64,000 nucleotides of DNA. Origin: Ecytonucleospora hepatopenaei. Taxonomy: Eukaryota > Microsporidia > Enterocytozoonidae. The position numbers and the translations under genes were made by a program. Position 1 is the first letter of the stretch; each line of letters opens with the position of its first letter. The DNA lies in the NCBI GenBank assembly GCA_026692725.1, contig JAPMUG010000006.1, positions 62,001 through 126,000 of the forward strand. Reading direction: 5' to 3'. Positions 56,500 to 64,000 of this stretch are shown here, in pieces. Below the pieces are notes generated by a model. That model made no database searches and was not told the DNA's origin. It worked only from the letters and a program-made list of their open reading frames with translations.

Positions 56500-57314
56500 C
56501 ATTGTCATCCTATTATTGCAATGTGTTAGAAAGCTTGAGTACAGTTCCATTGAACCTGTAATTGAAATCCTGCGAGAAAGAGGAGTTTTAAAACGTAACA
56601 TAGCTTGTAAAACTTGCTGTGTTCTTATGGACACTGCACCTTATTCTCGTAATAAGAACAATTTTACATTTAGATGTAAAACACTTTGGTGTATAGAGTA
56701 CAAAAAATATGTCTTCATACGTATAAATTCTGTGCTGGATAGTTATAGAACTTCTCTCCGGTCTTTCTTAAAAATTTGCTGGAAGTGGTTTCATAACCAT
56801 ATTCAAAAGCAAATTGCTGCTGAGTGTGGTTTGAACAATCCAACATTCTCCGACATTGTTGGTTTTTAAAACAGCAATGTTCTTTTTATAATGAGGTCAA
56901 TCCTGTAAGATTGGGCGGAGATGGACTTGTTGTTGAAATTGACGAAAGTTTGTTCCGTCATAAACAAAGGTACCATGCTAGTAGACAAGCTGCAAGAGAA
57001 ATGTGGATTTTTGGTCTGGTTGATAAAAAGCCGCCTAATAAAATGTTAAGTTTACATTTAGTTGCTGACAGGAAAGAATCAACCTTGCTCTGACTATTAA
57101 AAGCGTATGTTTATCTGGCACTATAATTTATATTGGCAAGTATCGAACTTATAGCCAGATAAACTCTAGACTGCACTTTGTTCATAAGACGGTGAATCAT
57201 TCCAAGCATTTTGTTAAAACAGAATCTGGATTTTACACGCAGTCAATTGAGCTTTGTTGGAATTGGTGTAAGTACCACATTAAAGTGCAAAAAGGCATTG
57301 TGGAAAAAAATTAA
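56500..57314 (+). mobile_element. Merlin/IS1595 (ISXO2-like) DDE transposase remnant
   Basis: Three overlapping frame pieces of one transposase. 56516-56869: zinc-binding Cys pattern (CKTCCVLMDTAP, FRCKTLWC) then a helical region (FLKICWKWFHNHI). From about 56870: GGDGLVVEIDESLFRHKQRY, the 'GG-G--VEIDEs-f' catalytic start with Asp, then MWIFGLVDKKPP. After a frameshift near 57090, VNHSKHFVKTESGFYTQSIE with LCWNWCK, matching 'VnHs--Fv----g-hTn-iE--W'. The second catalytic Asp position (family 'I-sD-w--Y') reads IIYIGKYRTY, so it is lost. At least two frameshifts and no clear ATG: a dead copy. No terminal repeats located. Confidence 0.8.
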
Positions 57315-57468
57315 ATGATCTATTGGCTGAGTTTATGTGGAAACTAGGGGCAAACATAAACAAAAAAGTATTTTTTATATAGAACATAAAAATATGAAAT
57401 AAACTTACAAGTTTTGTTAAAATTTTGTGATAAATTATTGTTTTTTAAAATTAAAGTTTCTCCTTTTA

Positions 57469-57655
57469 CAGTCGGGTAAGTAAAAAATGGGACAGCCCAT
57501 AAACTTACAAAAATTATATAGTTTTCTTAAAACATTTGTGGCTTTCACAACATAATTTTATCATAAGGGTTAATCAAACAATTTTTTTAAAGTAAATTAT
57601 TATTCTATATTAAACAAATATGTTTTTCAAAATTAAGAAAGTAAAAAATGGGACA
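57469..57655 (+). repeat. Left IR/DR terminal region of the Tc1-type element
   Basis: Outer terminal repeat 57469-57494 and inner direct copy of its core at 57639-57655 (AAGTAAAAAATGGGACA), 161 bp apart. In Tc1-like elements these two sites bind the transposase. The first possible transposase ATG is in the inner copy (57648); a better one is 57705. Confidence 0.88.
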
Positions 57656-57704
57656 AACACATTTCCCGCCAATTAATTTTAAATTTATACAAACAAACAA
57701 ATTT

Positions 57705-58718
57705 ATGTCTAAACACGTCTCTGATTTTGTAAAAGGTCAGATTTTTGCGTTCAGACGACTTAATATGACCTATCGTGAGATAGAAAATATTACAGGAATT
57801 GCAAAATCAACAATCCAAAGGATTGTAAAACGTTATGAGGAAACTGGACAATCAGGCCGTAAACCCGGTTCTGGACTGTCTTCAGTGCTTTCCAACAAAG
57901 AAAAACTCTTTATTGAAAATTATTGAAATCAAAGGATGATTTTAATAATAAACAAATTGTTGATTTATTTAAAGAAAATTTTAATAAAGAATTATCAAAG
58001 ACAACAATTATAAATTATCAGCACAATTTATATTTAAATATGTTTATTAAAGCAAAAAGATCATAACTAAGAACAAGAAAACATAGTAAAACGCTATGAA
58101 ATGGCAAAAACATGGTTATTTGTTCCTGATGATCATTGGAAAAACGTTCTTTGGTCGGACAAAAGTCCTTTTGAGAGATTAAACACCCCAAATAACCGTT
58201 ATTGCCGTAGAAAACTAGCAGAACGGTATTTACCTGAAAATTGCAAAGCGACCGTAAAATGTGGTGGAGGCAAAATAATGGTGTGGGGGTATTTTTCATA
58301 TAATGGTGTAGGAAAATTGGTTAAAATTAAGGGGAAAATGGATTCTAAGCAATATATTGAAATATTAGCTAATAACTTAGAAGAATCAATAACTAGCCTG
58401 AAATTAGAAAACCCAATATTTCAACACGGCAACGATAAAGCATACTAGTGCTTTGGTAAAGAATTATTTAGGAAGGTGCTCATTTGATGTGCTTGATTGG
58501 CCATCACAATCACCTGATATGAATCCGATTGAACACCTTTGGGCTATTGTGAAAAAAATATTGGAAATTTTAGAGCCAGATCAGATGATGAATTGTGGGA
58601 AAAGGCATGTGAGGAATGGTATAAAATTACACCTGAAACTTGCCAAAAATTAATTAAAAGCATGAAAAAAAGAATTTTAGCTATCTATGAAGCAAAAGGA
58701 AGATATAGTAAGTATTAA
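57705..58718 (+). pseudogene. Tc1-type transposase pseudogene
   Basis: Pieces in several frames follow the Tc1 order. N-terminal paired-like HTH: DFVKGQIFAFRRLNMTYREI and STIQRIVKRYEETGQSGRKP. Then HWKNVLWSDKSPFERL (first catalytic Asp), ATVKCGGGKIMVWGYFS, PIFQHGNDKAY (second Asp, in the 'NDpkHt' position), and after a frameshift near 58448 VLDWPSQSPDMNPIEHLWAI with the third acidic residue Glu in IEHLW, about 34 residues on (DD34E). A further frameshift near 58590 leads to a normal-looking C-terminus ending about 58718. Stops and frameshifts near 57926, 58065, 58448 and 58590 make it non-functional. Confidence 0.9.
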
Positions 58719-58737
58719 ATAAATGTTTTTGATATTT

Positions 58738-58924
58738 TGTCCCATTTTTTACTTTTCACCCTTCGAAAAAATTTAAAATCTTTAATTAGTTAAAAACTTT
58801 TAGGAAACAATTTTTTACCCATAAGGAGATCAATAAAAAACATATTAATTTATTAAATTACTGTAAAATTTTGAACAAAAATTTAACCCCTAAAGTCTTG
58901 TCCCATTTTTTACTTACCCGACTG
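58738..58924 (-). repeat. Right IR/DR terminal region of the Tc1-type element
   Basis: Mirror of the left end: inner core 58738-58754 and outer repeat 58899-58924, again 161 bp apart. The inner core extends with CACCCTTCGAAAA. Confidence 0.88.
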
Positions 58925-58932
58925 TATATATA

Positions 58933-59382
58933 GAGTTTTCCGATCAATTTCGTTTTTTTCCCTATCAATTTCGACATTTCCCGATCAAGTTCGTTTTTAT
59001 CCCCAACAATTTCGTTTTTGTCCCTATCAATTTCATTTTTTTATTTCAGAAAATTTTTAACCCATGGTTTTTGATAAGGTTTCAAACGATATTAAAAACA
59101 ATTTAAGTATTGATTTAAACAATAATACTACTACTAGGATGTAAAAAAACCACGTGTTTTTTCTCGATTTTTTTATCCTAAGGGTTTGTTTATTGCAAAA
59201 GTTAACATGATGTTTTTTATAAAATTTTCTATGAGCAATTTAGCAATTAATAAATTTATTTTTTTTCTTTTATTTTTTAAAAACAAATTGATCGGGAAAA
59301 GACGAATTGATCGGGAGACAGATAGCACGAAATTGATCGGAAGACGAAATGATCGGAAAAGACGAACTAGATCGGAAAACTC
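58933..59382. repeat. Foldback-like element: inverted arrays of a ~20-bp repeat
   Basis: Left arm (58936-59045): five tandem units of about 21 bp with consensus CCGATCAATTTCGTTTTT. Right arm (about 59283-59382): about five units of the same sequence in inverse orientation. The outer ends are perfect inverse copies over GAGTTTTCCGATC (58933-58945 and 59370-59382), within a weaker match of about 20 bp. The 237-bp centre has no coding capacity. Terminal inverted repeats made of tandem subrepeats are the hallmark of Foldback-type elements; subterminal repeats of hAT-like MITEs are an alternative. It begins 9 bp after the Tc1 element's right end. Confidence 0.75.
59160..59258 (+). repeat. Inverted duplication, copy A (inside the foldback element)
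   Basis: About 99 bp (containing ATCCTAAGGGTTTGTTTATT) that recurs in inverse orientation at 59461-59561 with an estimated 75-85% identity by eye. Copy A is in the centre of the foldback element, copy A' is outside it. Confidence 0.7.
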
Positions 59383-59460
59383 CATAAATATTTTTTAAAA
59401 TTTAATTTAAAATACAATAAAAATGAAACTTTATAAAAAGAAAATAGAAAATATATATAC

Positions 59461-59561
59461 AAATTTATTCATTACTAAACTACTCACAGAAAATTCTATA
59501 AAAAACATCATTCTAACCTTTGCAATAAACAAGCCCTTAGGATAAAAAAACAAGAAAAAAA
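59461..59561 (-). repeat. Inverted duplication, copy A'
   Basis: Inverse partner of 59160-59258 (contains AATAAACAAGCCCTTAGGAT). It runs straight into the dispersed repeat at 59568, so it may be the edge of a second element. Confidence 0.7.
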
Positions 59562-59567
59562 CCTGCG

Positions 59568-59678
59568 GCTTTCATCCCGCCTTGGGATCACCATACACAA
59601 ACTCACACTATTCTATAAAATACAATAATGCCGAAGTGCTTAGGTCAAAGGCTTTAATTTCAAGCCGTGTGTGAAGGG
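59568..59678 (+). repeat. Dispersed repeat, copy 1
   Basis: About 110 bp (GCTTTCATCCCGCCTTGGGA ... AGCCGTGTGTGAAGG) with a second copy at 63479-63577 in the same orientation. Both share GGATCACCATA-ACAAACTCACA and the end GTGTGAAGG. It is more GC-rich than its surroundings and does not code for protein. Identity unknown; could be a terminal repeat or a small RNA-derived element. Confidence 0.65.
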
Positions 59679-59767
59679 GTGTTTGATAAATAAGGTGTAT
59701 TTAAATAAACACCTCTTAAGGGTGCTTGCTTAAGAGGTTTTTAGTAATATGCCTACAAGCACCCCTT
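59674..59767 (+). other. Strong hairpin with possible pseudoknot
   Basis: A perfect 10-bp stem ACCTCTTAAG (59711-59720) / CTTAAGAGGT (59729-59738) encloses an 8-nt loop GGTGCTTG (59721-59728). That loop is fully complementary to CAAGCACC at 59756-59763. An outer helix AAGGGGTG (59674-59681) / CACCCCTT (59760-59767) competes for part of that strand. Such layered pairing is rare by chance in AT-rich DNA. It may be a structured RNA, a transposon-end hairpin, or a terminator-like signal; no family recognised. Confidence 0.5.
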
Positions 59768-59839
59768 TGCCCCCCCCCAAAAAATAAAAAATAGATTAAA
59801 AAACATTTAAAAATTATAAAAAAATTTTAGTGTTTTTTG

Positions 59840-61084
59840 TTTAGAATGTAACGATGTGATTAATTGTAAATCGAAAAATAAGATTATACAACATCTAAAA
59901 ACAAAAAAAAACACAAAAAATTCTTTTAAAAATATGTGCATAACAAAAGAAGATTTATTTTCTAAATATCAAAAAAATAAAAAATCAATAGCACAAATCT
60001 TGTGTAAAGGTATGTTAAGGTCAGACATTCCTTTACACAAGTTAAAAAACAATGATTTTAATAAAATGTTGGTATAATTAACTGGTGATTGTGTTAGCGA
60101 GACATTTGTCCGCGCACAAATTTTACCATTATACGAAAAGGAACAAATTAAATTGATAAATTTAATAAAAATTGAATCTTTTTAATTGATTTTTGATGAA
60201 ATTCATATTAAAATATACAATTTTGGAATGTTTAAATATGACTATTTAAAATTCAGGTAAAGAATACCTGTTGGAAGTTTTCAAACTACGGAAAATTCTG
60301 ATAGTATAATGATAAAAGAAGTTTTAGATAATTTAATTATTAAATATGAATTAAATTATCAAAATTTGTATCTATTGATTAGTGATGCGGTCAGGTACAA
60401 TATTGCGTTTTATAATGAATTGGTTAAAAAACATCCACACATCATGCATTTTACATGTATAAGTCACCTTTGACACAATTGTGTGACTTATACTATGAAA
60501 AAATTTCATGATGTTGATCAATTAATCAAAAAAATAAATACTCTTTTAGGTTATTATAAAAACCTAAGTTTTGAATTAAGAAACCTGGGTTCATTTTAAA
60601 AGCCTTGTGATACACGTTGGGGTAAAAGTATTGAATTTTTAATCTTTTTAAAAAATTTTTTTAATCAAAATAGAAAAATATTGTGTGATTTTAAAAATAA
60701 GAAATCAGAAACATACAAAGAATGTATGATTTTAATAAATAATAAACCATTTTTAATGATATTTCAAATATTGTCAGAAATTATGGTTTTTAAAGTAAAA
60801 ACATAACTTTTACAGAAAAAATAATTTTAATATTCTACAAAGTATAGAATTAATTTAAAAAATAAAGTTTAATGATGACAAAATTAATTTAATGTCATAT
60901 TAAAAAAAGAATATCTGCGCATTTTTTAAATGATTATATTTTTGAAGAAAATTTAATCAATAAAAACAAAAAAAATGTTTTGTAAATACCTGCAATTGGA
61001 GCAGCGGTAAAAAGGTCTTTTAGTATGCTAAAAGACATGATTAGGGATAATAGAAATTTTAAAGTTGAAAATTTTCTTTATTAA
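59840..61084 (+). pseudogene. hAT-superfamily transposase remnant
   Basis: Fragments in order across 1.25 kb, broken by many stops. A BED-finger-like start (LECNDVINCKSKNKIIQHLK), then GMLRSDIPLHKLKNNDFNKM, LIFDEIHIKIYNFG (first Asp), LLISDAVRYNIAFYNELVKK with HPHIMHFTCISH (second Asp and the Cys-x2-His motif), FHDVDQLIKKINTLLGYYKN, PCDTRWGKSIEF (the 'TRWgsw' site), and at the end AAVKRSFSMLKDMIRDNRNF with KVENF (60989-61084), the hAT C-terminal dimerisation motif. Closest in style to arthropod-type hAT/CGGBP1-like transposases. Clearly dead. Confidence 0.85.
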
Positions 61085-63478
61085 ATACAATAAATTTTAA
61101 AAAAATCAAAATTTCTCATGAAGCATTAAATAATAAGTTATAATATTGTTTTATTGTACTTCTAAAAATTATTTTTACTCACAAAAAGTGACTATTTATA
61201 GTCACTATTTTTGCAAAGTTTCAATAAAAAAATGATATATTTAGTGGAAAAAATTTCTTTTTATTTAAATAAAATATTTATTATACATTTTAGTGTTTTG
61301 TTTTAAATTTAATTATTGTTTTTTGAAAAATATATACAATGCAAACAAATAAATTAGTCATCACAATAAATTCAATGACCATATAAATTAAAAGCAAATC
61401 TTATGATAATATATAAAAATTAAATTTTTTTAAAATTACACATTTAAAAAAACTAGAATTGTATTTTTACTTTGTTTATTTTTTTAGTTTGCTTCCTAGT
61501 GGAAACATAATGTTGCGAAACAGAAAAAATTTAAAGCAATTTTTAAGTTATTAAAATAGGTTAAATTTTTATAAATCGTTAGCTTTTAACGGGTAAAGCT
61601 TAAAATCTAATTTTTAAGACAAGTTTCAACTAATAAGAATGTATTGTTTTTGTAATTTATATTATAATTTATTCTTTATTAAATGGTACCAATATTTTTC
61701 AAATTTTTAAAATAATAAAAAAGTGTTTTTTTTAAAAACATTTTTGAGTTTATAAAAACTTTTTTACAACAAAAAACTTATTTTCTACTTCTAATAATTA
61801 AATATTTTACCGCACGCTAAACACCTTTTCCTCAACTGATTTCTCTTTAAACCAGCCGTGCTTGTATATGGGCCCTTGCTCTTTCCTACCAAAACCTGAC
61901 CAGTTTTACCTTCCGTCTCTTTCGGACCTTGACTTTGGTCTTTGGAAAAAAATTAAAAATGTTTTAGAAAATTTTTTTTTAAATTTATTGAAAGAATTTT
62001 CTATTGTTACTATTAAAAAATACAAAATCTTTTTTAAAAATTATTGTATAAAAGAAAAGATCAAGTAAAAAAATTTTCTACCAAGAGGTATTAAGCATGT
62101 TTTTTCCTCCCACAAAGTATAGATAAAATTTCACTCTAAACAAAAAACAAGTAAAAAATCATCCCCCAAAAAATATTTTAATATTTAAAAAATGATATTA
62201 GCTTATAAAAAAACATAAACAAAAATTAAATTTTGTTTTAATTTAAAAAAAAACAAAAAAATTGATAAAGTATGAAAATTTACCTTTAATGAGTAACAAG
62301 TATGAAATTTTTCTACGGGAAAAGTTTCATACTTGAATCAAAAAATGGTTTTGTAATTGATTTTTATGTATTTACTAGTTTTTTTGAAAAAAAAAACAAC
62401 AAAAAACTAAAAAATGATAAGTTTTTAAATTTTACGTTTTTGTTGTATTTTTGAACTTTTAATAATGTTTTATTCTGTGACATTTTAAAAAACAATTGTA
62501 AAAAATATTTTTAACAAAATTGACACTAATTTTTGATTAAGATAAAAAAGTTGTTAAAAATCTTCAAACAATAAATGAGTAAAAGAAAAATTTTGTAAAA
62601 AACTGTGTTTAAAAAATGTTTTAGTGCAAAAACTAAAAAAATTAAAAACTGTTTTTACAAAAATTTACATGCAACTGCAAACTAAAATTACAAAAAAAAT
62701 ATTTTTTAAACATGTAAAATTGTAAAAACACAAACTTATATGATTTTTATGTTTTGAACAAGTTTTTTTAACCACAGACAAAATTTTTACTTAAATTTAT
62801 TTAAACAACATAAAAAATAAAAAAATTAAAAGAGTCATACAAATATCTAATTTTTTAAAAAAATTTTAAAAACAACAGGTTTAAAAATTTTTTAGTTTAG
62901 AAAATAAAAATTTTAAAGGCAGGGTTTACTTATACAAGTTTTAAGCAATAAATTTATATAAATTTTTTGACGTTTAAATCTTTTTTTATTTTATAAACCT
63001 GCGTATTACTATTCTGAAAAAAGTAAAAATTAAAAAGTATATTTGTAAAGTTTAAAATAAGCGATTTTAGTTTAAATTTCTTGTTTTTTAAAGTTTTTTT
63101 AAGAAACATAAAGCTATACATTTGTTATTTTTTTGTTTTTTAATTTATTTTTTATTTTGTCACATAATTTTAAAATTTATTGTTTTAAAAAACTTTTGTC
63201 CTAAATTTTTTAACTTTTAAATATTGTATTCTCCAGGTAATAATTTTTTTATACAAAAAACTACTATAAGATATATTAAACTTTTTATCTGAACTTTTAA
63301 AACAAATTTTCTGGTTTAGAAAAAAATTATATAGATAAAAATTCATTTTTAAAAAACTTTTAAACATAGAAAATTGTTTAACGAAATTTCTATCAATGTA
63401 GAAAATTAACCCACTAGTAAGAAAAAAAAATTCTTTTTGCGACTGAAACCCTATTCATAAATTACAAAAACAACTTGT
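61085..63478. other. 2.4-kb gene-free region with one GC-richer island
   Basis: No convincing gene on either strand; long A and T homopolymers dominate. 61808-61950 is distinctly less AT-rich (e.g. GGGCCCTTGCTCTTTCC) and holds a short frame (61862-62068) with LPSLSDLDFGLWKKIKN, which is loosely like the last catalytic block of a Tc1/mariner transposase. I regard it as a possible transposon fragment only. Confidence 0.4.
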
Positions 63479-63577
63479 TGTTTTCATCCTTTCTTAGGAT
63501 CACCATAAACAAACTCACATCAATTTATATAATATACACTAATGTGAAAGGCTCTACTTTCAAACCATGTGTGAAGG
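63479..63577 (+). repeat. Dispersed repeat, copy 2
   Basis: About 100 bp matching 59568-59678 (TTTTCATCCTTTCTTAGGAT, CACCATAAACAAACTCACAT, ... CCATGTGTGAAGG). The sequences differ fully outside this interval, which defines the repeat limits. The hairpin that follows copy 1 is absent here. Confidence 0.65.
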
Positions 63578-64000
63578 AGGAGCTGCTTATGAAACTTTGA
63601 ACCATCCAAACCACAGAATCAACACCTTTGGTTAAAAGTTTTAAAAAATTTTAAACTTTAAAAGAAAAAAGTATTAATTCAATTTTTAAAATTTTTTTCT
63701 TTTTTGTTAGACATATTAAAATTTTTATCTAAAATTTTTACAAATTTTGAAAATTGTTTATAACCTTTATTGAACACAGATGCCTGTGTTTTAACACATA
63801 AGTATGTAAAGTAAAAAAATACACTGCTTCGTTTATTTAGCTCACTGCTATGTGCATATTCCTGATACCAATGATTATCTTGGGAATGTTACTATCCCGT
63901 TTTTACCATTCTTGATGTTGATATGTGGTTCTTGTCCTTCAACAAATAACTCAATGTTACCACGAGCTCTTTAAATTTTTATTCTTTAGTAAGTCATAAA
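63578..64000. other. Gene-free right edge
   Basis: AT-rich with a more balanced stretch at 63840-63975. On the reverse strand that stretch reads GNIELFVEGQEPHINIKNGK before stops, which looks like a coding remnant, but I cannot place it in a family. Confidence 0.35.

Larger units (their letters stand above)
57469..58924 (+). mobile_element. Tc1-type transposon, complete ends, inactive
   Basis: 1456 bp. Starts CAGTCGGGTAAGT and ends with the exact inverse (ACTTACCCGACTG); the outer 26 bp match perfectly. Both ends abut TA dinucleotides (57467-57468 and 58925-58926), the Tc1/mariner target duplication. Each end has a second copy of the 17-bp core (AAGTAAAAAATGGGACA) at exactly 161 bp spacing (57478/57639 and 58738/58899), giving the IR/DR arrangement of Tc1-like elements. 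The interior holds a decayed transposase gene. It lies in the gene-free right part of the window. Confidence 0.93.

Noticed and set aside
59173..59398. Two overlapping 70-codon frames on opposite strands
   Set aside because: Produced by the repeated CCGATCAATTTCGT units and the inverted duplication; not genes.
59568..59678. A ribosomal RNA or tRNA fragment
   Set aside because: No cloverleaf, no rRNA core sequence recognised, and it exists as a second diverged copy at 63479; kept only as a dispersed repeat.

Overview
This window is nuclear DNA of a microsporidian (fungus-related obligate intracellular parasite). The supporting signs are very AT-rich, compact, almost intron-free genes; short eukaryotic proteins (FEN1, NOP56, NOG2, TFIIA, MND1, eS24, eS30, beta-tubulin, ribonucleotide reductase small subunit); a mitosome-type Sam50 barrel; and a CCC or GGG motif a few bases upstream of most start codons, as described in Microsporidia. 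The sequence does not fix the genus. The transposon-rich right end argues for one of the larger, repeat-bearing genomes rather than an Encephalitozoon-like minimal one.

Layout. 1-13 kb: dense housekeeping genes (PI4-kinase running off the left edge, NHP2, ORC4, FEN1, TFIIA large subunit, RecA-like ATPase, V-ATPase c subunit, ENP2), a tandem pair of signal-peptide plus membrane-anchor paralogues (9.1-11.3 kb), a calponin-homology protein and a Bet1/Sft1-like SNARE. 13-18 kb: lineage-specific secreted or low-complexity proteins. 18-28.6 kb: SAC1 phosphatase, GWT1, NOP56, SAM50, NOG2, tRNA-Ile(UAU) with an intron, and beta-tubulin. 28.7-39.8 kb: an unusual block in which every gene (zinc-finger protein, secreted pair, Csm1-like protein, PH protein, a 705-residue Asn/Ile/Tyr protein, PTPA, two hexokinase-like genes) carries Asn/Thr/Ser runs coded by AAT-rich triplets, and the spacers hold microsatellites.

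39.8-56.3 kb: normal composition returns with RNR2, a homeodomain protein, a tubby-like protein, a cluster of secreted paralogues (41.2-48.9 kb, two with a single-base frameshift), eS24, a Ubc12-like E2 (frameshifted), EAF6, calcineurin-B-like, MND1, eS30, a clamp-like protein and a CDK-like kinase. 56.3-64 kb: no intact gene. It is a transposon graveyard holding a Merlin/IS1595-type remnant, a complete but decayed Tc1-type element with an IR/DR terminal structure bounded by TA, a foldback-like element made of inverted tandem arrays, an inverted duplication, a dispersed repeat ending in a strong hairpin, and a hAT remnant.

Together the genes cover ribosome biogenesis (NHP2, NOP56, NOG2, ENP2), DNA replication and repair (ORC4, FEN1, RNR2, clamp-like), phosphoinositide turnover (PI4-kinase, SAC1), GPI anchoring (GWT1), mitosome import, a meiosis-linked set (MND1, Csm1-like, RecA-like) and candidate host-interaction proteins. 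Two cautions apply. Several otherwise intact genes are broken only by one base at a homopolymer, so sequencing error must be excluded before calling them pseudogenes. All family calls here come from reading motifs by eye.
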